In this document: positions 23,031 through 34,368 of the stretch, one piece after another | Position numbering within the stretch: position 1 is the first letter of the stretch | Layout: each line of letters begins with the position of its first letter | NCBI RefSeq assembly: GCF_018314255.1 | Contig: NZ_CP073066.1 | Location: forward strand, 1,054,001 to 1,118,000 | Source of the DNA: Lentilactobacillus buchneri | Lineage (GTDB): Bacteria > Bacillota > Bacilli > Lactobacillales > Lactobacillaceae | Length of the DNA: 64,000 nucleotides | Reading direction: 5' to 3' | The notes under the pieces: generated by a model | Databases searched by the model: none | Told to the model about the DNA's origin: nothing | What the model saw: only the letters and a program-made list of their open reading frames with translations | Position numbers and translations under genes: made by a program

Positions 23031-24955
23031 TGACTATCACAAAACGATTTTGGATCGCACTGATTTTTTCGCTGCCAATGTTGGCGGAGATGATTCTAAA
23101 GCCATTCGGCTGGATGATGCCTGGCGGGGAATGGACAATGTTTATTCTGACCACGATCGTGATGATCGTCGCAGCCGGCCCATTCATCAATAGTGCCTGG
23201 GCATCGTTTAAAAAACACCACTCCAATATGGACACCCTAGTGGCGATCGGAACGACCACGGCATATGTTTACAGCATTTATGCGATGGCAACTCACCAGC
23301 CGGTGTTCTTTGAAAGTGCAGCATTCGTGACCACATTTGTTCTGCTTGGACAGGTCTTTGAAGAACGGATGCGCAACAATGCCTCCAATGCCGTTGAAAA
23401 ATTGGTCAATTTACAGGCGAAAGATGCCGAAGTTGTCCGTGATGGCAAGATTGTCAGAGTCCCAATCTCAGAGATTGTCGTCGGTGACCTCATCAAAGTT
23501 CGGCCAGGTGAAAAGATTGCTGTTGACGGCCAAATCGTCAGTGGGTCATCAACGATTGACGAATCAATGATTACTGGCGAAAGTATGCCGGTTGAAAAAA
23601 AGGCCGGTGATTCAGTTGTTGGCGCTACAGTCAATGGGACTGGAACGTTCACTTTCAAAGCAGCCAAAGTGGGCAAAAACACCATGCTGGCTCAGATCGT
23701 CGAATTGGTCAAAAAAGCTCAGAATAGTCATGCGCCAATTCAAGGATTAACCGATAAAGTCTCGGAAATCTTTGTCCCGCTGGTATTGATAATCGCCATT
23801 TCAACCTTCTTAATCTGGTACGTCTTCATTGGTGCCAGCGTTGCCAACGCCCTGATCTTTGCAGTCTCAGTGGTCGTCATTGCCTGCCCATGTGCACTCG
23901 GCTTAGCAACACCAACCGCCTTAATGGTGGGAACCGGCCGCAGTGCCCGAATGGGAATCCTGATTAAAAATGGTGAAGTTTTAGAGGCTGTCAACGATGT
24001 TAAAACAGTCATTTTTGATAAGACCGGAACGATTACGGTTGGTAAGCCCCAAGTCACAGATATTGTTGGCGACGCCAGCCAAGTCTTAAAGATTGCCGCA
24101 AGTTTGGAAGCCTCATCCGAGCATCCATTGGCAACCGCAATTATCAAGAATGCCAAGGAGCACGGCATTGATTACTCACCTGCTGAAAACTTTTCAGCCA
24201 TTGAAGGCAAGGGCGTTCGAGCCGTGGTGGATGGAAAAAGTGCCTTTGTCGGCAATGCCAAGTTGTTGAATGACGTTGAAGTGAGTGACACATTTAAACA
24301 ACAAATGGCAACTTTACAGTCACAAGCCAAAACAGTCGTCTTTGTTGGCCAAGGTCACCAAATTATTGGCCTAATCGCCATTCAAGATGCTCCCAAGCCG
24401 ACTTCAAAGGATGCCATCTCAGCGCTCAAATCACAAGGGCTAAAGACAGTCATGCTGACTGGTGACAATCAGGCAGTTTCACAGGCAATCGCCAGCCAAG
24501 TTGGCATTGATCAAGTCGTTGCCGACGTGCTGCCAGCCGACAAGGCCGACCAGGTCAAGCAATTTCAAAGCGCCGGCAAAGTGGCGTTTGTCGGTGACGG
24601 TATTAACGATGCTCCAGCCTTGAGCACCGCTGACGTCGGCATTGCCATGGGATCCGGAACCGATATCGCTATTGAGTCCGGTGGAATTGTCTTAGTTAAA
24701 AATGATCTCCGCGACGTTTACAAGGCATTGGAACTTAGCAAGAAGACATTTAACCGGATCAAGTTGAACCTATTCTGGGCATTTGTCTATAACGTATTGG
24801 GAATTCCAGTTGCTGCTGGAGTATTCTACTTTATCGGAATGACCTTGAGTCCCGAATTGGCTGGTTTGGCAATGGCCTTGAGTTCCCTGTCAGTCGTTAC
24901 CAGTTCAGTATTGCTCAATCGAACCAAAATTACGCCTAGTGCACAAGTGGCATAA
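23030..24955 (+). CDS. copA: Cu(I)-exporting P1B-type ATPase
   Basis: A 641-residue ATPase exporting Cu(I). P1B-1 signs are visible: [12 protein letters not shown] in helix 6, YN in FVYNVLGIP, and [12 protein letters not shown] in the last helix. The actuator has TGES, the phosphorylation site is DKTGTIT (about 330), the nucleotide domain has SSEHPLA, and the hinge is [10 protein letters not shown]. No N-terminal HMA or cupredoxin metal-binding domain is fused, in contrast with many CopA proteins, which fits the two separate cupredoxins upstream. It overlaps the preceding gene by one base. A strong terminator follows, closing the operon. Confidence 0.95.
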   Translation: MTITKRFWIALIFSLPMLAEMILKPFGWMMPGGEWTMFILTTIVMIVAAGPFINSAWASFKKHHSNMDTLVAIGTTTAYVYSIYAMATHQPVFFESAAFVTTFVLLGQVFEERMRNNASNAVEKLVNLQAKDAEVVRDGKIVRVPISEIVVGDLIKVRPGEKIAVDGQIVSGSSTIDESMITGESMPVEKKAGDSVVGATVNGTGTFTFKAAKVGKNTMLAQIVELVKKAQNSHAPIQGLTDKVSEIFVPLVLIIAISTFLIWYVFIGASVANALIFAVSVVVIACPCALGLATPTALMVGTGRSARMGILIKNGEVLEAVNDVKTVIFDKTGTITVGKPQVTDIVGDASQVLKIAASLEASSEHPLATAIIKNAKEHGIDYSPAENFSAIEGKGVRAVVDGKSAFVGNAKLLNDVEVSDTFKQQMATLQSQAKTVVFVGQGHQIIGLIAIQDAPKPTSKDAISALKSQGLKTVMLTGDNQAVSQAIASQVGIDQVVADVLPADKADQVKQFQSAGKVAFVGDGINDAPALSTADVGIAMGSGTDIAIESGGIVLVKNDLRDVYKALELSKKTFNRIKLNLFWAFVYNVLGIPVAAGVFYFIGMTLSPELAGLAMALSSLSVVTSSVLLNRTKITPSAQVA

Positions 24956-24966
24956 TCTAAAATATA

Positions 24967-25012
24967 AAATGGGCAACCGGGACGTGTCAAAACACGAGTC
25001 GGTTGCCCATTT
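24967..25012. terminator. Bidirectional intrinsic terminator
   Basis: AAATGGGCAACC (24967-24978) pairs with GGTTGCCCATTT (25001-25012), with an inner CGTGT/ACACG stem; it serves copA (+) and htpX (-). Confidence 0.9.
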
Positions 25013-25032
25013 GCATACATAATTTGAATTGG

Positions 25033-26037
25033 TTATTGTTCACCCAGCAGTCGTTTAAGCCTGGCAATCCGCTCATCCAACGGTGGATGGGTATCAAACA
25101 TCTTGGCCAAAAAAGGTGTTTTTCCTTGCCGGGTGACCGGCTCATTAATATAAAGCGCGGCACTCTTGGCAGTCGGATTGTTGGTTGGTGTGGTGTCATT
25201 TTTTAACAAGGTTAATGCATTAATTAAGCCTTGCGGATCCCGGGTCAAATTAACCCCGGAAACATCGGCCAATGATTCCCGTTCACGTGAAACAGAGAAC
25301 TGGAGGATTTGGGCAACTGGCACTCCGACTGCGCGGATGATCCAGCCGCCGAGCCACATGATGAGTCCAAAAACTAAAATTCCAACCGCAATTGCCCAAC
25401 TGGATTTGGCGTCATCGTCGCTGTCACTGCCGAACCAGCTGAACCAACGGCCACCTCTGATTAAGCTGATTCCGGAAACAATCAGAACTGTCCCGGCCCC
25501 GGCAATAAACGTGGTTAAGGCAACGGTAATCGATGATACTCGGATATCGTAGTTTTTGATATGCGAGATTTCGTGCGCCAAAACCCCTTCCAACTCTTCA
25601 CGGTTCATCATTTCCCGCAAACCTTTAGTAACCGCAACCGCAGCGTGTTGCGGATCTCTTCCGGTTGCAAAGGCATTTGGAGAAGGATCATCCGTCAAAT
25701 AGATTGCCGGCATTGGGATATGGGCAACCATCACCAAGTCACTGACAATGTTAAACAATTCCGGGTCGTCTGATTCTTGGAGTTGATGCGCATTGGCAGA
25801 TTTCATCAAAATGTTGGTCACACTCATGTAGACAAAGAACGAATAGATGGCCGCCCCAATGAGAAAGCCAACCATCGTGTAAGTCGGAATCAGCCAATCA
25901 ATACTTTCATCTTGGGTGGCAACCGCAAACACCAACCCAATTAGAAAGCCAATAACGGCAATTAAAACAACAAAGAAAGCCATGACTGACCAGGTTCGTC
26001 GTCGATTCTGCTGAACTTGCTGATTTATGGTATCCAT
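25033..26037 (-). CDS. htpX: Membrane zinc metalloprotease HtpX
   Basis: A 334-residue M48B protease acting on misfolded membrane proteins. Two N-terminal helices (about 15-40 and 50-72) precede the catalytic HEISH motif (about 155-159) with the third ligand Glu in RERESLADVSG; two more helices lie between. The length is slightly above the usual 290-300 because of an extended acidic loop (GSDSDDDAK). It lies 16 bp after lemA on the minus strand, the common lemA-htpX pair of Firmicutes. A stress role is typical; no operator was seen. Confidence 0.93.
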   Translation of the reverse strand: MDTINQQVQQNRRRTWSVMAFFVVLIAVIGFLIGLVFAVATQDESIDWLIPTYTMVGFLIGAAIYSFFVYMSVTNILMKSANAHQLQESDDPELFNIVSDLVMVAHIPMPAIYLTDDPSPNAFATGRDPQHAAVAVTKGLREMMNREELEGVLAHEISHIKNYDIRVSSITVALTTFIAGAGTVLIVSGISLIRGGRWFSWFGSDSDDDAKSSWAIAVGILVFGLIMWLGGWIIRAVGVPVAQILQFSVSRERESLADVSGVNLTRDPQGLINALTLLKNDTTPTNNPTAKSAALYINEPVTRQGKTPFLAKMFDTHPPLDERIARLKRLLGEQ

Positions 26038-26053
26038 TATCAGTCAGGCCCCT

Positions 26054-26605
26054 TTAAAATTTCATTTGTGGTACTTCTTTGGACTGTTCAGGAACTTCCA
26101 GATAAGAACGAGCTGGGAAGGTTCCGAATTTGGCAACCAAATTACTTGGGAAGGTTTGCAGTTTGTTATTATATGCCATGACGTTACTATTGTAATTCTG
26201 CCGTGAAAAGGCAATCTTATTCTCGGTATTGGTCAGTTCTTCCTGCAATGCCAAGAAATTTTGGTTTGCCTTTAATTCGGGATAGTTTTCGGAAACCGCA
26301 AACAAATGATTCAACGCCCCGGTTAACTCATTATCGGCTTTAACCTTATCGCCCAGACTGGCGTTGGGGTCTTGAATTTGTGATCTCATCGCGGTCACTT
26401 TTTCAAAGGTTTCCTGTTCGTGCTTGGCATAACCTTTAACGGTTTCCAGCAAGTTGGGCAGCAAGTCTCCCCGTCGCTGAAGCTGAACGTCAATCTGGCT
26501 GGCAGCTTCGTCAACCAGGTTCCGTTGGCTAACCAGGCCGTTGTATAAGGCGACAACGATCACGATTAGAACGATGATGATAATTCCAGTAATTAATAGT
26601 CCCAT
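26054..26605 (-). CDS. lemA: LemA family protein
   Basis: A 183-residue protein with a single N-terminal membrane helix (about 3-23) and a helical LemA domain: NGLVSQRNLVDEAASQIDVQ, RRGDLLPNLLETVKGYAKHE, ending FPARSYLEVPEQSK. ATG 26605 follows AAGGAGG; a Met nine codons earlier lies before that site. It is first in the lemA-htpX operon. The molecular role of LemA is not known, though it is repeatedly linked to HtpX and membrane quality control. Confidence 0.92.
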   Translation of the reverse strand: MGLLITGIIIIVLIVIVVALYNGLVSQRNLVDEAASQIDVQLQRRGDLLPNLLETVKGYAKHEQETFEKVTAMRSQIQDPNASLGDKVKADNELTGALNHLFAVSENYPELKANQNFLALQEELTNTENKIAFSRQNYNSNVMAYNNKLQTFPSNLVAKFGTFPARSYLEVPEQSKEVPQMKF

Positions 26606-26803
26606 TGTGTGTTCCTCCTTGCGTTGTTTCACTTAAATGTATCATATCAGCCGCCAATACAAAAGGTCTCAGGCCCATTTATTGAATAAGCTTAATCTGC
26701 CTAAGTCGTTTCACGAAACATTTTAAGCCTTGCTTGACTATCTTTTCTTAAACTCTTAAAGTATTATTAAATATATATTAAAGAATGATTAGGAGTGATT
26801 AGG

Positions 26804-27970
26804 ATGGTTGAAACAGCGCCCGTTACAGACGAACTCGATCGCTATATGATCGAGCAATTTAAACAATTTCATCGCCACCCCGAACTTTGTGATCAAGAGA
26901 AATGGACAACGGCCAAGATTGCCGATGAGCTGCATCAAATGGCCATTCCAATCCTGAATTTTCCCATTCAAAGCGGCCTTGTCGCCCAAATTGGCCCAGG
27001 TAATGGTCCAACAATTGCGTTGCGTGCAGATATTGATGCACTACCGCTCCAAGAAGAAACTGATTTACCTTACAAATCAGAAATCTCCGGCGCAGCGCAT
27101 GCTTGCGGACATGATTTTCATATTGCGGCACTCTTAGGGGCAGCGAAGTTACTAAAAGAACGAGAATCGCAGTTATCCGGCAATGTCCGCTTAATCTTTG
27201 AACCCGGCGAAGAACGCCACGTTGGCGCACGGGAAATGATTCATGCGGGGATCCTTAAAGATGTCCTGGCAATCTCTGGAATCCACAACATGCCAACCAT
27301 TCCAGTGGGGACCGTTGGCATGAAAATCGGCAAGTTGATGGCCTCCAACGACAATTTTGACGTGACCATCACCGGAGTTGGCTCCCATGCCGCAATGCCG
27401 CAAACCGGCCGTGACCCAATCGTTGCCGTTGCAAATACGATTATGACCCTGCAGACGATTGTCAGCCGAAACATCTCGCCTTCTGATCGGCTAGTCCTAA
27501 CAGTTGGTGCCATTCGCGGCGGCCATGTCAACAATGTCATTCCGGAAAGTGCCGGCTTTAAAGGAACCATCCGGACTTTTTCCGAAGCCGACCGCAAACT
27601 TGCCAAACAGCGGTTTTACGAGATTGTGAATGCCACTGCCAGCGCTTATGACCAAACAGCAACCATTACATGGGATCAGGGACCCGCTCCTGTGGACAAC
27701 AGTGAAGCAATCACAAACCTCATCGCAAACCAGGCAAGCCAATTCATGAAAGTCACTGATGCCATCCCTTCCAACGCCGATGATGATTTTGCCGAGTATG
27801 AGCAATTAATTCCCGGCTGTTACGCATTCATGGGCAGCAAGGGCCAGGCTAACTTACATCACCCGGACTTTATTGCCAACCCCGAAGGCCTCAAATACGC
27901 AGCGAAGTTCCACGAGCAGGCTGCATTGGCACTGTTAGCTCATTTTAATCAGAAAGATAAGGTGGAATAG
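26804..27970 (+). CDS. M20D-family amidohydrolase (N-acyl amino acid hydrolase type)
   Basis: A 388-residue zinc or manganese amidohydrolase of the AbgB/hippuricase/IAA-amino acid hydrolase group. Metal ligands are suggested by AHACGHDFH (about 98-106), FEPGEER (about 132) and the late His in NLHHPDF. The dimerisation domain starts near FDVTITGVGSHAAMPQ. ATG 26804 follows TAGGAG; GTG 26795 overlaps it. The next M20 gene starts 6 bp after the stop, so both are one operon. The likely role is release of free amino acids from N-acylated or dipeptide substrates. Confidence 0.9.
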   Translation: MVETAPVTDELDRYMIEQFKQFHRHPELCDQEKWTTAKIADELHQMAIPILNFPIQSGLVAQIGPGNGPTIALRADIDALPLQEETDLPYKSEISGAAHACGHDFHIAALLGAAKLLKERESQLSGNVRLIFEPGEERHVGAREMIHAGILKDVLAISGIHNMPTIPVGTVGMKIGKLMASNDNFDVTITGVGSHAAMPQTGRDPIVAVANTIMTLQTIVSRNISPSDRLVLTVGAIRGGHVNNVIPESAGFKGTIRTFSEADRKLAKQRFYEIVNATASAYDQTATITWDQGPAPVDNSEAITNLIANQASQFMKVTDAIPSNADDDFAEYEQLIPGCYAFMGSKGQANLHHPDFIANPEGLKYAAKFHEQAALALLAHFNQKDKVE

Positions 27971-27976
27971 CACAAT

Positions 27977-29233
27977 ATGGATAATAATGAAAAGCTGCAG
28001 ATTTTAAAGGATCTGATTTCCTTTCGCACCGTCAACGGCAACGAACATCTGGTAACCGCCTATATTCACGACTTGCTGGCCAAACACGGGATAAGCTCAA
28101 CTTTCATCAAATACGCTGAAAACCGAGATGACTTGATTGCTGAATATGACACGGGTAATCCTGGGCCGGTTCTGGGCTTCTCCGGCCACGCCGACGTTGT
28201 CCATGAAGGCGCCTTATCAACTTGGACGACGCCACCTTTTGAACCCAATGTCCGTGATAACCGTTTATATGGCCGTGGAGCCGCCGATATGAAAGGTGGA
28301 CTCGCTGGCCTAACAATCGCGTTCATCAGCCTTGTGGAGTCCAAAAGCGTCCACAATGGCATTTTGAGGCTTTATGTGACTATGGGTGAGGAAGTCGGTG
28401 AGCTCGGGTCAAAATTATTGGCCGATAAAGGCTACGTAGATGATCTCGACGCCGTGGTGATCGGTGAACCCAGTGGGGTCTCAAAAGAGCGCCTCGATGC
28501 TTACGTCGATAGTGGCGGCGCTAAATTCACGCCAGAATTGGCAGCCAAGCTCCATCAGGTCAGTCATGACCGAAAATCGCCTGAACAGCATTTTATCTTC
28601 TTTGCCCATAAAGGCTGGCTGATGTATGAAGTCGTTGCCCATGGTAAGGCAGCCCACTCATCAATGCCAAAGATGGGAATCAACGCCATCGATATGCTGG
28701 TGAATTACTACCTCAAGGAAAAACAGTTCTATCAAAGCATTCAAGCCACTGATCCAATTCTGGGCGATACCGTGTACGCTCCGACAATTATTGCCGGTGG
28801 TAAACAAATCAACAGTATTCCAGACATTGCCAGCTTGAAAGTCAAAGTTCGGACGATCCCTGAGTTCGATAACCAAACGATCATCAAGAAACTCCACCAG
28901 CTGATTGATCATTTAAATCAACAGCCAGGGTACAACCTGACAATCGATATTACCAGTAAACGGCCGGTGATCAATCATCCCGGATCAGCGATTATCGACA
29001 TCGCCCAAAAAGCTGGCGCCCACCACCTGCATGAATCTTTGGACCTGCCAACGATCGGGGTGTCGCTTGGAACAGATGCCTCTGAATACACCCGAGTGAA
29101 CCAAAAGATGGATGTGGTGGTCCTCGGGCCGGGGAACACGACCAGCCATCAGCACGATGAATATATTGATCTGGATACTTACTACAATATGATTGAGACT
29201 TACAAAGAAATTGGCCAACAATATTTGAATTAA
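27977..29233 (+). CDS. M20-family peptidase (ArgE/DapE type)
   Basis: A 418-residue metallopeptidase. Motifs: FSGHADVV (about 67), GRGAADMKGG (about 95), MGEEVGE (about 131) and a late His in TSHQHDEYI. Between about 160 and 210 an insertion (ERLDAYVDSGGAKFTPEL...) before the HKGW strand is longer than in DapE. Family members act as succinyl-diaminopimelate desuccinylase, acetylornithine deacetylase or dipeptidase; no lysine or arginine genes are near, so the substrate is open. It is second in the operon with the M20D gene and ends at a terminator. Confidence 0.88.
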   Translation: MDNNEKLQILKDLISFRTVNGNEHLVTAYIHDLLAKHGISSTFIKYAENRDDLIAEYDTGNPGPVLGFSGHADVVHEGALSTWTTPPFEPNVRDNRLYGRGAADMKGGLAGLTIAFISLVESKSVHNGILRLYVTMGEEVGELGSKLLADKGYVDDLDAVVIGEPSGVSKERLDAYVDSGGAKFTPELAAKLHQVSHDRKSPEQHFIFFAHKGWLMYEVVAHGKAAHSSMPKMGINAIDMLVNYYLKEKQFYQSIQATDPILGDTVYAPTIIAGGKQINSIPDIASLKVKVRTIPEFDNQTIIKKLHQLIDHLNQQPGYNLTIDITSKRPVINHPGSAIIDIAQKAGAHHLHESLDLPTIGVSLGTDASEYTRVNQKMDVVVLGPGNTTSHQHDEYIDLDTYYNMIETYKEIGQQYLN

Positions 29234-29240
29234 AAGAAAT

Positions 29241-29288
29241 AAAATGAGCAGGATCACCAGATTTGACGGTGGTCCTGCTCATTTTTTA
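29241..29288. terminator. Bidirectional intrinsic terminator
   Basis: AAAATGAGCAGGA pairs with TCCTGCTCATTTT, followed by a T run; it serves the M20 operon (+) and the ABC fusion gene (-). Confidence 0.9.
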
Positions 29289-29310
29289 CTGCTATTAAGT
29301 TAGATTCGCT

Positions 29311-30774
29311 TTAACTTGCCAATTGATAATGCTTCTTCACGAGATTGGACAGGTAACTCAACAACCCAATCATTGCCAGGTACATCAACGATACCAGCAA
29401 CCAAACTTTGAAACCTTCCATGTTTCTGGAAATAATGATTGTTCCTTGCTGGGTCAGTTCAGCCACCCCGATCGCCGACAGAACCGAGGTCCCTTTTAAT
29501 GCGATGATAAATTGGTTGATAAATGAGGGTGCCATAATTCGCAAGGCTTGCGGCAGTACAATGTATCTCATGGCTTGGAAATACGACATCCCGTTGGAAC
29601 GAGCCGCTTCCATTTGACCACCTTCGACTGCCTCAATCCCACCACGGACAAAGGAAGCCGTATAAGCACTATTTTCCATAACGATGGTGATGACCCCGGC
29701 AATAAACAGTGGGATCTTCTCACCTGTTAGGTTGGGAATCCCAATGTACACGAAGAATGCCAACACCATGACTGGAATACTCTTGAAGACAAAGGCGTAA
29801 GTGGAAGATAATCCTCGCAGGAACTTGTTTGGCGTGGCGCCCAAGATACCGAGAATAATTCCGATGATCGTCGCGAAGAAAATGGCAACAATCGTGATCT
29901 CCAGGGTCATCTTGATCCCGTTGCCAAACGAAGTGGCGTTACTCTTCAACAGGCCAAAGTATGTCCGATCGGAATTTGATTGAACTGGGATCGCTGACTT
30001 ACTGTGTTCACCAGTGCAGAATTTGACGATTTTATCGTAGGTCCCATCTTTTTTGATGGCAGCCAAACCGGCATTGAATCGTTTCAGCAATTCCTGATTG
30101 TGGCCTTTCTTAACCCCGAAGGCGACCGGATTTTTATTGGCGGCCTTCCCAACTAACTGGAGTTTCATCTTGTTTTTGATTGAGTATAACAACGTGGCCG
30201 TGGAATCAATCGCCGCAGCCGAGTTTCCAACCAAAACGTTACTCAGTTCAGTGTTACTATCGTTGAACCGGGTAATATGAAAGCCATATTTCTTTTGAAT
30301 GCTTTCGGCATACTGCTCAGAGGTTGAACCGGTCTTAACGGCGACGGTCTTGCCCTTCAAATCATTATATCCTTTAATCGAACTCCCCTTTGGCACTGCC
30401 AATGCGAGGCCAACATTATAATATGGCTTTGAAAAATCAATCTTCTCAGCTCGTTCCGGCGTCGCCATCATAGCGGCAATCACGCCGTCAACTTGGTTGC
30501 CTTCCAACGCTTGAATGGCTGCCGCAAAGTTCATGACTTTCAACGTGTAGGTGAAGTTCTCCTTCTTGGCGGCCGCCCGAAGGATTTCAATATCGAGACC
30601 AGGGTGAGCCGTATTATAAGATCCGTTCTTGGCCTGAATTTCAAACGGCACAAAGGTCGGTCCAACACCAATTGTGTAGTGTTCTTTTGATTGTGCGGAT
30701 GCAACATTATTCATTAGGAATAAAAACGAGAACGCCGACACAAATATAATTAATAATCTTCTAATCTTTTTCAA
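29311..30774 (-). CDS. Polar amino acid (glutamine-type) ABC substrate-binding/permease fusion
   Basis: A 487-residue GlnP-type fusion. TTG 30774 (MKKIRRLLIIF) is preferred, with GAGGAG 8 bp upstream; GTG 30783 overlaps that site. Signal peptide to about 27 (NNVASAQ), binding domain (SBP_bac_3) about 35-255 (YTIGVGPTFVPFEI, MMATPERAEKIDFSKPYY), permease domain about 285-485 with the EAA loop EAARSNGMSYFQAMRYIVLPQAL. No ATPase gene is adjacent, so it must use a GlnQ-type subunit from elsewhere. Its neighbour gdhA fits glutamate/glutamine metabolism. Confidence 0.92.
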   Translation of the reverse strand: MKKIRRLLIIFVSAFSFLFLMNNVASAQSKEHYTIGVGPTFVPFEIQAKNGSYNTAHPGLDIEILRAAAKKENFTYTLKVMNFAAAIQALEGNQVDGVIAAMMATPERAEKIDFSKPYYNVGLALAVPKGSSIKGYNDLKGKTVAVKTGSTSEQYAESIQKKYGFHITRFNDSNTELSNVLVGNSAAAIDSTATLLYSIKNKMKLQLVGKAANKNPVAFGVKKGHNQELLKRFNAGLAAIKKDGTYDKIVKFCTGEHSKSAIPVQSNSDRTYFGLLKSNATSFGNGIKMTLEITIVAIFFATIIGIILGILGATPNKFLRGLSSTYAFVFKSIPVMVLAFFVYIGIPNLTGEKIPLFIAGVITIVMENSAYTASFVRGGIEAVEGGQMEAARSNGMSYFQAMRYIVLPQALRIMAPSFINQFIIALKGTSVLSAIGVAELTQQGTIIISRNMEGFKVWLLVSLMYLAMIGLLSYLSNLVKKHYQLAS

Positions 30775-31071
30775 AATACTCACTCCTCAAAAATGGCTTT
30801 TATAAAATATAGCATTTTATCAGCACTATGGGAAGAGGTTGGCTCAATTTAGATGTCGCAATACCTCACATATCATTAAGCTTAAAGCCGCTTGCGGGTT
30901 GATTTTAAGGGAATGATGAGTATTTATCTAATTATTCAAATAGATATTATTCATATTTTGTATATTTTATACAAAAAGTTGGAACTGAGAGATTGATGGA
31001 TCTTTGATGCTTTCAATAAGTGCTCATCAAAGGTATTTCCACCAAAAATTCAGTTCCAACTTGTTAAGTGC
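30775..31071 (-). terminator. Long two-part hairpin terminator after gdhA; rest of gap featureless
   Basis: On the minus strand AAGTTGGAACTGA (31062-31050) pairs with TCAGTTCCAACTT (30988-30976), followed by TTT; the 61-base loop holds an inner stem CTTTGATG/CATCAAAG (31032-31025 with 31009-31002). It ends the gdhA transcript. The stretch 30775-30970 is AT-rich and carries the promoter region of the ABC fusion gene, without a box I can assign. Confidence 0.75.
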
Positions 31072-32725
<1,654 letters not shown>

Positions 32726-32945
32726 TTATCGAATACCAATGGCACCACCACACATACGGAATGTGTTGGCATTGATACGTTCCTGGCCATTAGTGGTCAA
32801 ACTAGGAAGAATAGCAGTAATTGGTGTTTGAATACCAGTGTAAATAACACCAGCGGCCAAGATATAAGTGAACCCGGCATACCAGAGCTTAGCGGTACCA
32901 TGCAAGTTTGGTGCGGTGAAGGCTAAGAAAGTTGCAACGGCAAGT
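32726..32945 (-). pseudogene. Internal fragment of a GPH-family sugar:cation symporter
   Basis: The minus strand reads about 73 codons matching the GPH (MelB/XylP) transporter family: FTAPNLHGTAKLWYAGFTY, IYTGIQTPITAILPS and NGQERINANTFRMCGG are typical of helices 3-5 and the loop with the conserved Arg. It begins inside the GH127 fragment's frame-shifted end and stops at TAA 32728-32726. The rest of the gene (normally about 460 codons) is gone, so it is a deletion remnant. Confidence 0.8.
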
Positions 32946-33063
32946 AGTTGTATAGCAATTGATCTGGTGTGAGGGAAAGCATCCAGTTAATGTTTCTTTC
33001 GAACGTTTCTTTCAAAGTCGAATCTGGCAAATATTTAATGTCGTAATATGATACCGGTTTCAT
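32923..33063 (-). pseudogene. 5' remnant of a GH127 beta-L-arabinofuranosidase gene
   Basis: From ATG 33063, after AAAGGG, 40 codons match the start of GH127 (DUF1680) enzymes: SYYDIKYLPDS, LKETFERNINWMLSLTPDQL and LYNY. The frame then runs into the fused transporter remnant and stops at TAG 32925-32923. A deletion of over 2 kb joined the start of this gene to the middle of the next. It is divergent from the AraC-type gene, the usual regulator position. A truncated 46-residue product would be inactive. Confidence 0.8.
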
Positions 33064-33411
33064 TTTGAATTGCCCTTTCTGGAAACAAATTTATTTAATG
33101 TGATCAGCAAATCATCTGATTCTGTAACCGCTTACGATATATAGAATACCGTGTAAACGGCATCAATTGAATCTAAAAATCTATCAAGTGTTTATAAAAT
33201 AAAACATATTTATAAAAGCGCTTTTATAATTTGCTGAACAAGCAAGAATTCGCGTAAAAATAGTCTTTAGCCAATTTCTTTGTGAAATATAAAACTGATT
33301 TGAAATTGACTTTTTATGCTTTCTGAATTATTTTTATAACAACAACAGAAAGATTTATAAAATCCCAATTGTGATCAGCAAACAATTCGATTTTGCACTG
33401 GAGGTTATTCT
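33064..33411. promoter_or_regulatory. Divergent control region with cre site and 20-bp perfect palindrome
   Basis: TGTAACCGCTTACG at 33123-33136 matches the cre consensus but for the last base. TTATAAAAGCGCTTTTATAA at 33210-33229 is a perfect 20-bp palindrome with a central CG, typical of a LacI/GalR-type operator. TTTATAAAAT also occurs directly at 33191 and 33354. The region controlled the lost arabinosidase operon and still precedes the intact AraC-type gene. Confidence 0.65.
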
Positions 33412-34347
33412 ATGGTTAAGCAATTCCTATCGATTTCATGTATCCCGACACCGACCTATATTCAAAGCGGCCACGTGGTTTTTAGTCCCGGTGAGCGGCA
33501 TCCCAACCGGAAGAATTTCCAATTCTTTGTCATGATGTTCATGAAACGCGGAAAATTATTTATCGCAGAAGATAATACCGAATACACCGTGAGTGCCGGT
33601 GAGATGTTCATTCTCCAACCACAGCACCATCACTATTCATGGAAACCAATGGATGAAACCACTGAATACTACTGGATTCACTTTGCAACAGCCGGCAATT
33701 ACGTCCAAGCCCGGGAACCAAAGCAGATGCGACCAGTCATTCCCGTGCCGGCAATTCATTACTACACCTCGGCCATTACTTTATTTTTGGAGAAGCAACA
33801 GCCGATTCCTAATGAAGAAACGGTGATCTCAATGATCAAAAAGATCTTTGCCAACAGCCGTAAGTCCAATGAAAACCACTCTGACACCATCCAAAATTCA
33901 ATTGAGTTCTGGAAGGCCCAGCAACTATTCTTGGACCTGCTCCAGCAGATTCAGGTTCAAACATCGCAAGAGTCGCCAACCACGATGATTGCCAACAAAA
34001 TCCAGCGCTACATTGAAGATCATTTTGACGAAAAGATTACTTATGAAGAGCTAGGCAAGGAATTTCATATCCATCCGAATTCTGTTTCTTTATATATGAA
34101 GAAAACATTCGGCATCACCCCCAATAATCTCCTGACAAAATATCGTTTGGAAGAAGCAACCAAGTACCTGTTATTGACTTCTGACCAAATCAGCACCATC
34201 GCCACGAAGGTTGGTTACCAAAACGTCTATTACTTCTCGATGGCCTTCAAAAAAGGTTATGGCATGTCGCCTTCCGAATACCGTAAGAAATACATCAGTC
34301 TAAAACCAAACACACCGGATGACGGCGCCGGTAATCAATTTATGTAA
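33412..34347 (+). CDS. AraC-family regulator of a lost arabinoside operon
   Basis: A 311-residue AraC/XylS protein. The cupin sensor covers about 20-110 (FVMMFMKRGKLFIAE, GEMFILQPQHHHYSW, YYWIHFAT), and the double helix-turn-helix about 205-300 (ITYEELGKEFHIHPNSVSLY and the closing GMSPSEYRKKY). ATG 33412 follows GGAGG. It is divergent from a GH127 gene remnant and faces a second one, so it most likely responded to arabinofuranosyl oligosaccharides. It is intact although its likely targets nearby are destroyed; it may act on genes elsewhere. Confidence 0.88.
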   Translation: MVKQFLSISCIPTPTYIQSGHVVFSPGERHPNRKNFQFFVMMFMKRGKLFIAEDNTEYTVSAGEMFILQPQHHHYSWKPMDETTEYYWIHFATAGNYVQAREPKQMRPVIPVPAIHYYTSAITLFLEKQQPIPNEETVISMIKKIFANSRKSNENHSDTIQNSIEFWKAQQLFLDLLQQIQVQTSQESPTTMIANKIQRYIEDHFDEKITYEELGKEFHIHPNSVSLYMKKTFGITPNNLLTKYRLEEATKYLLLTSDQISTIATKVGYQNVYYFSMAFKKGYGMSPSEYRKKYISLKPNTPDDGAGNQFM

Positions 34348-34368
34348 TGAAGAATCCTCCTGTAAATC

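Noticed and set aside
23010-24170. Long minus-strand frames opposite copA
   Set aside because: Shadows of a GC-balanced conserved gene; no ribosome sites or known motifs.
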